The notes: generated by a model not told the origin, from the letters alone. A DNA stretch of 40,962 nt from Collinsella aerofaciens (GCA_905213725.1 CAJMJM010000003.1:1-40962), one strand, 5' to 3'; positions 1-9,120 are shown, numbered from the stretch's first letter. Program-made: numbers and translations.

Positions 1-28
1 TATCCCCGTCTTTCCCTAAATGCAACGA

Positions 29-66
29 GGCGCTTTGCCGGCAACACACATTACAAGCAAAGCGCC
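29..66 (-). terminator. Stem-loop after purB
   Basis: The 10-bp inverted repeat GGCGCTTTGC / GCAAAGCGCC (29-38 and 57-66) with an 18-nt loop lies 27 bp past the purB stop. It has no clean T-run on the minus strand, so it is a weak terminator or an mRNA 3'-end hairpin. Bases 1-28 show nothing recognisable. Confidence 0.45.
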
Positions 67-92
67 CTAAAAAGCTTACGTTATGCCCGAAC

Positions 93-1439
93 CTACTCGA
101 AGCTCAGCTGCTCCAGACGATCAAAGACCGTGTCGATACGGGTGAGGAAGTCCCACGGATCAAAGATCTCGTCGAGCTTCTCCTGGCTGACGGTGCAGCG
201 CGGGTCGGCCTCGAGACGCTCCTTAAAGGTGGGGCCGGAGACACAATCCTGTACCTCGTGCCAGGTTGCCATAGCGTTCTCCTGCACAATGGCGTACGCG
301 TCCTCGCGGGTGATGCCCGTGTCGACGAGGGCCAGCAGGACCTTGGAAGAGAAGATGAGGCCGCGGGTCTTATTGAGGTTGGCCATCATGCGGGCGGGAT
401 ACAGCTGCAGGCCGTCGATAACGCGGATGAGGCACTGGAACATGTGGTCGAGGGCGATGAAGCTATCGGCCTGGGCGACGCGCTCGGCAGAGGAGTGCGA
501 AATGTCACGCTCGTGCCACAGGGCGACGTTATCGAAGGCAACCTGGGCGTTGGACTTCACGACGCGCGACAGACCGCAGACTTTCTCCATGGTGATGGGG
601 TTGCGCTTGTGCGGCATGGCTGAGCTGCCCTTTTGGCCCTTACGGAACGGCTCCTCGGCCTCGAGCGTATCAGTCTTCTGCAGATTGCGGACCTCGGTAG
701 CGATGCGCTCACAGGTGGCCGCTGTAGTGGCAAGCACGCCGGCAAGGTAGGCATGGTGATCGCGGCTGATGACCTGCGTGGACAGAGGATCGTGGACCAG
801 GCCCAGGTGCTCGCAGACGTACTCCTCGACGAACGGCTCGATGGAGCTGTACGTGCCGACAGCGCCCGAGATGGCACCGAAGGCAACATTCTTGCGGGCG
901 TCCTCAAGACGATCCAGATCGCGCTTGAGCTCCCAGGCCCAAGAGCCAAACTTCATGCCGAAGGTCATCGGCTCGGCATGGATGCCATGAGTACGGCCGG
1001 CGCAGAGCGTGTTGCGCTCCTCAAAGGCGCGACGCTTGCAAATCTCGCCGAGCTTCTTGACGTCCTCGATGATCAGGTCGCAGGCCTGGGTGAGCTGGTA
1101 GCACAGGGCCGTGTCGCCCAGATCCGAGCTGGTCATGCCATAGTGAACCCAGCGGCTGGGCTTGGGGTCGCCCTCGGGAACATCGGCATCGATGTATTCC
1201 TTCATGTTGGTCAGGAAGGCAATGACGTCGTGGCGCGTGACTTCCTCGATCTCATCGACCTTCGCCTTCTCAAAGTTGGCATGGTCGCGGATCCACTGGG
1301 CCTCGTCTTTGGAAATACCGATCTTGCCGAGCTCCGCCTGGGCCTCGCAGGCCAGAACCTCGATCTCCTGCCAAATGGCGTACTTGTTCTCGAGGGAGAA
1401 GATGTGTCCCATCTCCGGGCGGGTATAGCGATCGATCAT
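93..1439 (-). CDS. purB: Adenylosuccinate lyase
   Basis: PurB makes AMP by removing fumarate from adenylosuccinate and also cleaves SAICAR in purine synthesis. It is a cytosolic homotetramer of the fumarase/aspartase superfamily. The product is 448 residues. The superfamily signature GSSAMPHKRNPI is present on the flexible catalytic loop, and MTSSDLGDTA and AGRTHGIHAEP match the substrate-binding regions around the catalytic histidines. I place the start at the ATG of MIDRYTRPEMG (1439), which follows AAAAAGGAGCCGCT. The open frame runs 22 codons further upstream, but those codons do not resemble PurB. A possible -10 TACAAT lies at 1484-1489 on the minus strand. The gene stands alone and is co-oriented with replication. 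Confidence 0.97.
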   Translation of the reverse strand: MIDRYTRPEMGHIFSLENKYAIWQEIEVLACEAQAELGKIGISKDEAQWIRDHANFEKAKVDEIEEVTRHDVIAFLTNMKEYIDADVPEGDPKPSRWVHYGMTSSDLGDTALCYQLTQACDLIIEDVKKLGEICKRRAFEERNTLCAGRTHGIHAEPMTFGMKFGSWAWELKRDLDRLEDARKNVAFGAISGAVGTYSSIEPFVEEYVCEHLGLVHDPLSTQVISRDHHAYLAGVLATTAATCERIATEVRNLQKTDTLEAEEPFRKGQKGSSAMPHKRNPITMEKVCGLSRVVKSNAQVAFDNVALWHERDISHSSAERVAQADSFIALDHMFQCLIRVIDGLQLYPARMMANLNKTRGLIFSSKVLLALVDTGITREDAYAIVQENAMATWHEVQDCVSGPTFKERLEADPRCTVSQEKLDEIFDPWDFLTRIDTVFDRLEQLSFE

Positions 1440-1541
1440 AGCGGCTCCTTTTTGGTTATTGGCACGTTGGTCGTAACCCAACCATTGTACCGTGCGCAGG
1501 TGCAAGTATGGGCAGTAGGCATTAACCTAACATTTTGGAAT

Positions 1542-1723
1542 TGGAGCGGGCAACGGGACGTCCGCGTATTTGCTTCGCAAATCCGCACCGGCTTCAGGCG
1601 AGCCCCTCAGCTTCACGAAGCCGAAGGGGAAGACTTTGTTGAATTAGCCGTCCCCATGTCTCCCGTGCCCGGTGGAGTGGGCAACGGGACGTCTGCGTAT
1701 TTGCTTCGCAAATACGCACCGGC
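1542..1723 (-). repeat. Two direct copies of a tRNA-Gly 3'-end plus hairpin unit
   Basis: A ~51-bp unit occurs at 1542-1592 and 1673-1723 with about three mismatches. Each copy begins with the 18-nt 3' end of the adjacent tRNA-Gly gene including CCA, in the same orientation: TGGAGCGGGCAACGGGAC at 1542-1559 (exact) and 1673-1690 (one mismatch), compared with 1864-1881 in the real gene. Each is joined to a short-loop hairpin. In copy 2 the hairpin is perfect (GCGTATTTGC, loop TTC, then GCAAATACGC); in copy 1 one arm carries a substitution. Bases 1440-1541 are the purB leader. No coding gene is supported between 1440 and 1820. Confidence 0.75.
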
Positions 1724-1757
1724 TGCGGCCGCCTATCGGCGACCTTGCCTGCTCGCT

Positions 1758-1813
1758 ATAAACGCTTCGCGTTTATTTAACGCTCGCACCCTGTCGGGTT
1801 CGAGTCCCGGCAC
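1758..1813 (+). repeat. Hairpin followed by a tRNA T-arm fragment
   Basis: A perfect hairpin (ATAAACGC, loop TTC, GCGTTTAT; 1758-1776) is followed after 18 nt by CGGGTTCGAGTCCCGGCAC (1795-1813). This looks like the T-arm and start of the 3' acceptor strand of a tRNA, read on the plus strand, opposite to the neighbouring tRNA-Gly. No complete tRNA can be folded around it. The linker at 1777-1803 closely resembles 39206-39232, where the same arrangement recurs beside tRNA-Ser. Confidence 0.55.
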
Positions 1814-1820
1814 TTTATTG

Positions 1821-1853
1821 AAAAAGGCACGGTAACGAAACGTTACCGTGCCT
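1821..1853 (-). terminator. Terminator of tRNA-Gly
   Basis: The minus strand reads a perfect 13-bp stem (AGGCACGGTAACG with loop TTT) followed by TTTTT. It begins 10 bp after the tRNA-Gly CCA end, so it is a canonical intrinsic terminator for that gene. Confidence 0.85.
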
Positions 1854-1863
1854 GAAATTCGAA

Positions 1864-1938
1864 TGGAGCGGGCAACGGGACTCGAACCCGCGAGTGTCAG
1901 CTTGGGAAGCTGATGCCTTACCACTTGGCGATGCCCGC
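1864..1938 (-). tRNA. tRNA-Gly(CCC)
   Basis: The 75-nt minus-strand sequence folds as a full cloverleaf: acceptor GCGGGCA, T-arm GGGTTCGAGTCCC, and anticodon loop TTCCCAA flanked by the stem CAGC/GCTG. The anticodon is CCC, which reads GGG. The CCA end is encoded. It has its own promoter (1952-1981) and terminator. Its 3' end is partly copied at 1542 and 1673. Confidence 0.95.
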
Positions 1939-1951
1939 ATATGTGGGGGAT

Positions 1952-1981
1952 AGTATAACGCGGTTGTCTTGTTCGATACAA
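1952..1981 (-). promoter_or_regulatory. Promoter of tRNA-Gly
   Basis: On the minus strand a -35 TTGTAT (1976-1981) is separated by 18 nt from a -10 TATACT (1952-1957), placing transcription start just upstream of the tRNA 5' end at 1938. It is a sigma-A-type match by eye. Confidence 0.65.
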
Positions 1982-2190
1982 GGGTGGTGATACTTGTTTT
2001 AGCTGTGGAGATTCGTTTGAAAATCGCGTCAATTGTGGAGACGAGGACCTTTGACTTCCTGTTCTCCCTATCTTCTACCTGCACTTTTGCTTGATTGTTG
2101 TATTTGAGCTCAATTTGTCAGGAATTGGGCAAGCTTTTGGTCAGGCTCCGGTACTTACCCGCATGAACCTCGGGGGTAGCCTCATCCTAC

Positions 2191-2215
2191 GCGTCGCAGC
2201 CTCCCCGTGCGACGC
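2191..2215 (+). promoter_or_regulatory. Hairpin in the adhesin leader
   Basis: The 8-bp perfect stem GCGTCGCA / TGCGACGC with a 9-nt loop ends 10 bp before the ribosome-binding site AAGGAG of the adhesin gene. It may affect translation or message stability. The rest of the spacer (1982-2190) shows no gene and no promoter I would defend. Confidence 0.35.
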
Positions 2216-2235
2216 ACGAGGGATAAGGAGCAGCC

Positions 2236-5200
2236 ATGTCCAACGCACCCACGCACTCTGTCCACAGCGCAATCGCAACAGGTCCGCTGCTCCTGCTCCT
2301 CTTCCTGCTTTTCGGCTGCCTGGCACCGGGAGCCGCATTTGCCGTCGATGGCTACGACCAGCTCGGCTTCCGCACTATTAGCGATGATTGTGGACCCTTC
2401 TTCATCGGCAAGTATGAAGCTCAAGACACCTCGATTGCCTACTGCATGAACCAGGAGCGCCCCGGCCCCACCAAACCGGGCGGCCCATGGCTCAACTTTG
2501 ATCACGGCTGGGTGTGGCTCGACGACGAGTTCGCGGCAATCGTTTGTCACGGATATCCAACCACCACGTCGTTTGGCGGTTACCATCTTTCACCCGATCG
2601 CGCCCGCGCCGCCACCCAGCTTGCCGTATGGATGCTCAACGGCACTACCCATGTCGACGGCACCTACTCCTACACGACCGCTCAGGGTAAAACCAAGAGC
2701 GGACACTTTACCGCCGACAATGAAGTCGTGGCGGCTGCGCGGTGGCTCCACGACAGCGCAAAATCAGGAAGCATCAAAGCCGCTCCGCACCGCGCGCGAC
2801 GCTATCTAGGGGCCGTATCGGGCGGCAGCAAACGTCAAGACATGCTCTATGTACTGCCGGCGGTCTCTGTTTCCTTCCAAAAGCAGTCTGCTAACACCGT
2901 TATTACCAGCGGAAACAATACCTATCAGTTTACCGGGGCAACATTCGATATTTTTGAGAGCGCCAGCGGCGCGCGTGTCGGCACCATCAAGATGGACAGC
3001 AACGGTCGAGCGCAAGCAACACTTCTGCCCAACACGGCATACTACCTAGTTGAAACGAAGGCGCCGGCCGGCTATGTCCCCCGTCGTGATCGTATTGCCT
3101 TTACCACGGGGAATGACGGCGGGCGGGTCGCCATTGATGAACAGCCCGGCACCATCAACCTGCGTATCGTAAAACTCGATGCCGCGACGAATGCCGGCCA
3201 CCAGGTGGGAGCTTCGCTCGCAGGAGCAGAGTTCACGTGTGTGTCGCAATCAACCCCTGGATGGGCACAAATCCTCACGACCGACGAAAGCGGTCGGGCC
3301 ACCCTCGCCGATGTCCCCTTAGGAACCTTTACCATCTACGAATCAAAAGCCCCCGAGGGCTACCTGCCATCCAACGACAGCTGGACCTATACCGTTGGAG
3401 CCGACCAGCTCGGCGATTCAGGCGTGGTCGAGATCGAATCTCGCGTTTCCGATATCCCCATTGCGTTTAACCTTGAGATTTCCAAATTCAAGGATTACGG
3501 CAATAGCGACCAATCCGGCCTGGAGCAGCCGGCGGGTGGTGTTGTCTTTGAGGTTGTCAGCAACAGCTCTCAGCAGGTTGTTGGCACACTGACCACAAAC
3601 ATCTATGGCTTTGCCTCCACCGAAGATCAGCCCGAAGCATGGTTCGGCACAGGCAAGCGACCCGCCGGTGTCCACGGAGCCGTCCCATACGACCGTGCCG
3701 GCTACACGGTTCGTGAGGTTCCGGAAACCGTCCCCGAGGGTTTTAAACGTGCAGGGGAATGGGCCGTCGGGGCAAATCAGATTTCCGACGGCGCCGAGCT
3801 TCAATATATCGTGGACAACCACGCTCTGTCGACGCATCTCCAGATTGTAAAACGCGATGCCCAAACAGGCGCTTCTGTTCCCCTAGCCGGATTCACCTTC
3901 CAACTCCTCGACAGCAATCACGAACCTGTCTCACAAACTTGCTGGTATCCAGCACATAACGTAATGGACACCTTTACGACTGACGCGACCGGGACCGTCA
4001 CACTGCCAGAATCGCTCGTGCCGGGCACCTATTATGTACGCGAAACCTCGGCCAAAGAGCCCTATCTTGTCAGCGAAGAAATCGAGGTAAACATACCCGC
4101 CGACATGAACCTAACGCCCGTTGCAATCGCCTCGTATTATGACCGCGCCGCGACCGGAAATATCAGGATCGTTAAAACCGATGCCGTAGACGGCAGCAGC
4201 CTCGCGGGCGCCATCTTTGAGATCCGTGCCTCGGGTGATATCGTGCGCCCCGACGGTAGCATTGCCGCACTCGACGGTGAGACTGTCGCTACCGTCACGA
4301 CGGATGAAACTGGAGAAGCACGCGCGGACAACCTCCCACTGGGATCTGGCACCGCACGCTACGAGGTTGTCGAGACTCAAGCGCCGGCAGGCTTCTTGCT
4401 CGATCAGACAACCCATATTGTCGACCTTACTTATGCCGACCAGAAAACACCCGTTGTAGAAGCACGGCTTAACGTATCCGACGATTACACCAAGGTTGAT
4501 ATCTCCAAGGTCGATGCAAGCGGTGAGCAGGAAGTAGAAGGCGCACGGCTCACCTTATATGGTCCCGATAAAACCGAAATAGACTCCTGGACCTCATCCG
4601 ACAAGCCACACCGCGTCGAACATCTTGCACCCGGCACCTACTCGTTGCGCGAAATGATGTCTCCGCGGACCTATGACCTTGCCGAGGAGATAACGTTTGA
4701 AATAAAGGATACGGGAGAAGTCCAATCCGTCGCGATGAAGGATGCGCCCATCGAGATCAAGGGGCAGGTCGACAAGCGTCAGGAACTTGTCCAGCCTATC
4801 GAAAAGGGCCTGTTGGCTAACGGCGATGGTAAAAACCGTGCCGCGATGCAAACCAATACGGATGGGCTTTTCTCCTATACCATCGACGCTCGAAACGATT
4901 CAACTACCTGGGTTGATGAGTTTACAATTACCGATGATCTTGAGTGTGCCGAGGACGATACGGCGAGATTCGTCTCAATCGAAACCCCCGTCGCCATCGG
5001 CGACCTCAACGGTCTGTGCAACGTGTGGTATCGCACGACGCCGTTGGACTCGACAGACATCGATGAGCCGGCAAACGCGACACTTGACGATGGGCACGAA
5101 AATCCTTGGCTTGAGTCCGACGAAGTAAAGGAAAGTCTGGGTGAGGATTGCCGCCTCGTCGATTACGACGGCTGGCACCTCTGGAAGGCGGATGTCTCGA

Positions 5201-5667
5201 CCACGGAATCCACCACACTCGAGGCGAAAGAACTCGACCTTGCGTCCAATACCGTCGTAACGGGCATTCGCATTGAATACGGTGCGGTAGCCGCCGGCTT
5301 TACGACTCGAAGCGATGCGGATTCTTGGACCCGCGATGATCTCAAAGATGAGCACGACGACCTTGACGATGCCAAAGCAATCCTTGGCACAGACGCTCGG
5401 GGCGCAATCGTGCACATGCAGGCGACGTCGGCTTATACGCCCCAAACCGCACTCACCAACAGCGCGCGCGTCGATCTTTGCCGCAATGGTGGCGGCGATA
5501 AACTTGAGTCACATGACGAGGACAGCGTTATTCAACGCTGTACCCTACCGCAGGACCTACCGGCAACAGGATCAGTTCCCATCGCCGCTTGCATCACCGC
5601 GCTCCTGACCTCGGGTGCCGCAGCCCTATGGTTCGCTCGCCTTAGGTCGATCCCAAAGAAGCGCTAG
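2236..5667 (+). CDS. LPXTG surface adhesin with thioester and Cna-B domains
   Basis: This is a cell-wall-anchored adhesin of 1143 residues. Residues ~1-36 form a signal peptide ending AAFA. A thioester (TQXA) domain follows, with Cys70 in AYCMNQ and Gln128 in the motif TQLAVW, the pair expected to form the host-reactive thioester. About six SpaA/Cna-B repeats follow; most start with a lysine-bearing strand such as IRIVKTD or LQIVKRD and end in an E-box such as ETKAPAGY, ESKAPEGY or ETQAPAGF. That pattern predicts Lys-Asn isopeptide bonds. A further non-repeat region leads to the sortase signal LPATG (1108-1112), a hydrophobic helix and a basic tail. The start has AAGGAG 5 bp upstream. It could be a pilus tip or a stand-alone adhesin; no sortase or pilin gene is visible nearby. 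It is transcribed against replication. Confidence 0.9.
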   Translation: MSNAPTHSVHSAIATGPLLLLLFLLFGCLAPGAAFAVDGYDQLGFRTISDDCGPFFIGKYEAQDTSIAYCMNQERPGPTKPGGPWLNFDHGWVWLDDEFAAIVCHGYPTTTSFGGYHLSPDRARAATQLAVWMLNGTTHVDGTYSYTTAQGKTKSGHFTADNEVVAAARWLHDSAKSGSIKAAPHRARRYLGAVSGGSKRQDMLYVLPAVSVSFQKQSANTVITSGNNTYQFTGATFDIFESASGARVGTIKMDSNGRAQATLLPNTAYYLVETKAPAGYVPRRDRIAFTTGNDGGRVAIDEQPGTINLRIVKLDAATNAGHQVGASLAGAEFTCVSQSTPGWAQILTTDESGRATLADVPLGTFTIYESKAPEGYLPSNDSWTYTVGADQLGDSGVVEIESRVSDIPIAFNLEISKFKDYGNSDQSGLEQPAGGVVFEVVSNSSQQVVGTLTTNIYGFASTEDQPEAWFGTGKRPAGVHGAVPYDRAGYTVREVPETVPEGFKRAGEWAVGANQISDGAELQYIVDNHALSTHLQIVKRDAQTGASVPLAGFTFQLLDSNHEPVSQTCWYPAHNVMDTFTTDATGTVTLPESLVPGTYYVRETSAKEPYLVSEEIEVNIPADMNLTPVAIASYYDRAATGNIRIVKTDAVDGSSLAGAIFEIRASGDIVRPDGSIAALDGETVATVTTDETGEARADNLPLGSGTARYEVVETQAPAGFLLDQTTHIVDLTYADQKTPVVEARLNVSDDYTKVDISKVDASGEQEVEGARLTLYGPDKTEIDSWTSSDKPHRVEHLAPGTYSLREMMSPRTYDLAEEITFEIKDTGEVQSVAMKDAPIEIKGQVDKRQELVQPIEKGLLANGDGKNRAAMQTNTDGLFSYTIDARNDSTTWVDEFTITDDLECAEDDTARFVSIETPVAIGDLNGLCNVWYRTTPLDSTDIDEPANATLDDGHENPWLESDEVKESLGEDCRLVDYDGWHLWKADVSTTESTTLEAKELDLASNTVVTGIRIEYGAVAAGFTTRSDADSWTRDDLKDEHDDLDDAKAILGTDARGAIVHMQATSAYTPQTALTNSARVDLCRNGGGDKLESHDEDSVIQRCTLPQDLPATGSVPIAACITALLTSGAAALWFARLRSIPKKR

Positions 5668-5674
5668 CGCGATG

Positions 5675-5712
5675 AAAAAGCGGGCGAGCCAGTCCCCTGG
5701 CTCACCCGCTTT
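5675..5712. terminator. Shared bidirectional terminator
   Basis: A 14-bp stem with one mismatch (5679-5692 and 5697-5710, loop TCCC) lies between the convergent adhesin gene and the small membrane protein gene. The minus-strand side has TTTTT directly after the stem; the plus side has only TTT. It should serve the minus-strand gene best and the adhesin gene partly. Confidence 0.75.
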
Positions 5713-5733
5713 CAATCATGTAAATCGCCGTAT

Positions 5734-5952
5734 CTACTCTGCAGACGAAGATCCACCATCAACGATTGCCTGCTCGGACTCAGGAATCCCATCGGCACCC
5801 GTACTCTGTTCTTGCTCCACCTCTTCGCTGATTGCGGAGGCGGGGGTCGAACCCTTTGCACCCACGATGTAGGCAGCCCCAAATCCTAACGCAATGGCAA
5901 TCAAGGTCAAAATCACGTAGACAGGCCAATGGCGCTTAATATACGAAAACAC
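5734..5952 (-). CDS. Small single-pass membrane protein
   Basis: The 72-residue product has a short basic N-terminus (MFSYIKRHW), one hydrophobic helix (~residues 11-31), and an acidic, Ser/Glu-rich tail (EEVEQEQ) expected outside the membrane. The start is GTG at 5952 with AAGGAG six bases upstream, which supports a real gene. It begins 21 bp past the stop of the M28-like gene on the same strand, so the two probably share a transcript. I do not recognise a family. Confidence 0.7.
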   Translation of the reverse strand: MFSYIKRHWPVYVILTLIAIALGFGAAYIVGAKGSTPASAISEEVEQEQSTGADGIPESEQAIVDGGSSSAE

Positions 5953-5973
5953 GTTGACTCCTTAGAGCTCCGT

Positions 5974-8900
5974 CTACGAACGGCGGATAACCTCGGTCAC
6001 GACCTCGGATACCGTAGCAATGTTCGTCGGGTTGACATTGTGGGGCAGGTCGTCCTCGGTACGAGCGCAAGCCAGACGCGTGCCGTCCACGCCGGCGATA
6101 GTGAGGGCTCGGCGGCTCGCCTCGAGCGCGGCATAGGCATCGGTCTTGGCATAGGGCATCTCGAGCGCGCCACAATCGACATGGAACGACTTGCACACCT
6201 TGCTGACCAGGTTCATGATGCGGCGATCGCCCTTGAGCAGCTGCTGTTCGCCCTCAACCGTCACCACCGAAAGCCTACCGGCGCCGACGGATTCAAGATT
6301 GATAAAGAATACGCCGCGGAGCTTATCGCGATGCGAAGCCAAGAAGGCCTTCATGCCGGCGCCATCACAATCCGAGGCGCCCGTTGCCACAAACCAGATA
6401 TCGTGACCGAGCAGCTCATCATCGCCCATAGAGGCGACAGCCGAGAGCATATCTTCGGAAGAAGCGCCGTCGGAAGACGTAGCGCCGCCCTTCCAGCCAT
6501 CGTTATCGTCCTCGAAATTATCCCACGAACCGATGCCGCGACCGGACTTCTTGGCATCGTAATCGTCTTCGACGCCCAGCCAGTCACTCATGCTGTCCTG
6601 CTCGTTTTTCTTTTTACGACCGAACAGACCGCCCAGGCCGCGCTTACGAGACTTGGGTGCCGCCGGGGCGGGAGCTGAAATGGTCTCGATCGGCTGCGCG
6701 CCCGACGCGACGGGCATAGGAGGCGCAACGGGTGCCGATGTGGGTTCGGGACCTTGGGCGGTAGCAAAGGGGTCGTTGACCTGGGCAGAGGGATCGGGAA
6801 GGTCGAACAGCGACGTGCGAGACGCAACGTTTGCCTGCTTCATAGACGGCAGCGACGGATCGGGGACCGAAGCCAGCGGAGACGAGGAAGGTGCAGGCGA
6901 CGGTGCCGACGCCGGATCGGGAACATTCATCTGCGGACGCGGCGATGCCTGGGAGGAAATCTGGGCCATAAGGGAATCGACCGTTTCGTCCTGGGTGGGA
7001 GCAACATTGGCAACCGTGGCACCGGAACCACTCGGGGTCGGCATGGTGAAAATCTGCGTGGAGTAAGGCCTCGACTCATCCGTCTCGGGAGTCTCGGAAA
7101 CCGCAGACACTTCCTCCTGCTCGACCTCGGTCGAATCATCTTGCTCGGCTACCGCGTACTGCTCTTCGTCAGAGTTGGCCTCGACGGGCTCGTCCTCAGC
7201 AGCATCCTGAATTTCGGCAGCATCAATGGGCTCGTCATCGTCTGCCACGTCGTCCTGCTCATCGGAAGCAGGAAGGGGCTCGGCAATCGCGGTGCCTTGC
7301 TTTTCAAACGTTATCGTGGAATCGAACTGCGCGGCATCAAACGACATGGTGCTATCGACGTGCTGCTGGGCCTCGAAAGACGTTGTAGCTTCGGCGGCGT
7401 CGACGGGCACGGACTGCATAGCCTCGTTCTGCTCGAACTCTTGCGCCGCGAGCTCACGTGCCGCCTCGGCTGCCTGCTGCTGAGCGATAGCCTCCTGCTC
7501 GGCAGCCTCGCGTGCGGCAGCGCGCTTCCCCTCGAAATCGTCGACAAATTTCTTGCCCTTTGCAAGCGCACCCTTAAAGAAGTTGGAAGCGCTGGCGCCA
7601 ATCGACGAGAACGCCGATGCAATGTCGGCATGGGGCGTTGCCGCGGGAATCTCGGCCGAGAAATCAGTATCGCTCTCGTAAGACACGCGCCTCGGCTGTT
7701 CAACGTAATCGTCGTCAGACTCGTCCGTAACGTCTTGCGCCGGCGCGGCGGGAGCCAAAATGTCCAGTCCTGCCGCGGGATCGAACGCGGACACTGCCTC
7801 GGGCTCGGCAACGGCAGCGGTAACCGCGGCAGACTCATCATCCACGGTGACAGCGGGCGCAGGCGCAGTCACGACGGGGGCAGGCTCGGGCTCAAACGTC
7901 GGCTCCTCGCCCTCCTCGTAATCGAGCGTGCAGGACTCGGGAAGCATTCCGAGCGCACGGATGGCATCCGAACCAAAGCGGATGTTGCCGGCGGCATTGC
8001 GATAGAGCTTGGGCTCGGGCTCGGCCGCGACAGGCTCCTCCACCGGCTCGGCAGCGGAAACCTCGTCATTGAACTCTTCAGCCTGGACAGCCTGATTCTG
8101 ATCCTCGGGCACGATGGCGCCAATCAGCGTCTCGTCGGCAGACGCACCCTCAAAGCCCTCGATCTGCTCGTCGAAAGCCTCACCCTGTTCGGGTTCGGTC
8201 TGAGCGTCGGGAGCAATCGGCTGACCGAACTCGTCCTCGGCGTAGGTAGGCTCTTCGTACTCGATGGTGTTACCGTAGTCGTTTTGCTGCTGGGCCGCGG
8301 CATACTCCGCCGCTGCACGCGCCATTTCCTCGGCACGACGCTTTTGCTCCCCAAAATAGGTATCGAACGGAACATCGTCGGGAAACTCGTTTTCACCCTG
8401 GAAGGGAGCAACGTTGTCCATAACGCCGAGCATAGCGGCGACAGAAGACTTGTTGCACACCGCGCCGGACGTATAGGGAAGAATATGGCGGTTAGAGATG
8501 ATGTTTGCCGCGTTGGCAAGTGCAACGAGGGAAGCGAGGATCGCGACAATCCACAGCAGAACCTTGAGCGCGCCGGGGAGCGGCAGGATACGCAGGATGG
8601 CAACGGCAGCGGGGGCAACCGTGGCAACGGGCAACAGCTTGGCGATGAGCGCACGATACGAAGCATAGGGCTCGCGGGCGAGCAGCTCAGCACGGGGAGA
8701 GTCGTAGTGTGCGACAACGACCACCGGGCGGTTACGCGGGGACGCGAGCGGGCCCGAGGCCTTGTGGTAGGCGATGACATTTTGGCTCACGCCCGTCTTG
8801 CCCAGACGCGAAACCACGGGGTGGCCCGTGCGCTCGAGCACGTAAAGAACGGCGCCGACAATAGCCAGCAAGGTGCCGACCAAGCCGATACCGGCGCCGA

Positions 8901-9120
8901 TGCCCATCAGCAGGGCGCCGGCAAACGCAAGAATACCGGTAACGGCAAATGCCAATCTACTGGGCGCCGGGGCATTGAACTCCTGAACCTCGGGATCAAA
9001 GCCGTGGTTGCGGAAGATCTGAGCGATATCCTCGGCAGCCAAGCGCTCTTCTTCGCTGCATGCCGGCGTAATGCCGGTGTTCTGCAGCAGGTGGTTAATA
9101 TAGTTCTGGGTGTTCGCCAT
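5974..9120 (-). CDS. M28-like membrane protein with a long disordered insert
   Basis: The 1048-residue product has two halves of an M28 (zinc aminopeptidase-like) fold. The N-terminal half contains VVVAHYDSPR (~residue 137) and GAVCNKSSVAAMLGVMDN (~219), with two hydrophobic hairpins (~55-95 and ~160-205). The C-terminal half (~903-1048) contains DIWFVATGASDCDGAG, FINLESVGAG and LPHNVNPTN. Between them lie ~650 residues rich in Ala, Glu, Asp, Pro and Ser, with a basic patch (RKKKNEQ). In active M28 enzymes the second motif carries a metal-bridging Asp and the third a Glu pair; here these read CNKSS and SDCD, so normal zinc binding looks impaired. I start at MANTQNY (9120), preceded by GGAG; the open frame extends 50 codons further with no support. 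Function unknown, possibly a pseudoenzyme. Confidence 0.7.
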   Translation of the reverse strand: MANTQNYINHLLQNTGITPACSEEERLAAEDIAQIFRNHGFDPEVQEFNAPAPSRLAFAVTGILAFAGALLMGIGAGIGLVGTLLAIVGAVLYVLERTGHPVVSRLGKTGVSQNVIAYHKASGPLASPRNRPVVVVAHYDSPRAELLAREPYASYRALIAKLLPVATVAPAAVAILRILPLPGALKVLLWIVAILASLVALANAANIISNRHILPYTSGAVCNKSSVAAMLGVMDNVAPFQGENEFPDDVPFDTYFGEQKRRAEEMARAAAEYAAAQQQNDYGNTIEYEEPTYAEDEFGQPIAPDAQTEPEQGEAFDEQIEGFEGASADETLIGAIVPEDQNQAVQAEEFNDEVSAAEPVEEPVAAEPEPKLYRNAAGNIRFGSDAIRALGMLPESCTLDYEEGEEPTFEPEPAPVVTAPAPAVTVDDESAAVTAAVAEPEAVSAFDPAAGLDILAPAAPAQDVTDESDDDYVEQPRRVSYESDTDFSAEIPAATPHADIASAFSSIGASASNFFKGALAKGKKFVDDFEGKRAAAREAAEQEAIAQQQAAEAARELAAQEFEQNEAMQSVPVDAAEATTSFEAQQHVDSTMSFDAAQFDSTITFEKQGTAIAEPLPASDEQDDVADDDEPIDAAEIQDAAEDEPVEANSDEEQYAVAEQDDSTEVEQEEVSAVSETPETDESRPYSTQIFTMPTPSGSGATVANVAPTQDETVDSLMAQISSQASPRPQMNVPDPASAPSPAPSSSPLASVPDPSLPSMKQANVASRTSLFDLPDPSAQVNDPFATAQGPEPTSAPVAPPMPVASGAQPIETISAPAPAAPKSRKRGLGGLFGRKKKNEQDSMSDWLGVEDDYDAKKSGRGIGSWDNFEDDNDGWKGGATSSDGASSEDMLSAVASMGDDELLGHDIWFVATGASDCDGAGMKAFLASHRDKLRGVFFINLESVGAGRLSVVTVEGEQQLLKGDRRIMNLVSKVCKSFHVDCGALEMPYAKTDAYAALEASRRALTIAGVDGTRLACARTEDDLPHNVNPTNIATVSEVVTEVIRRS

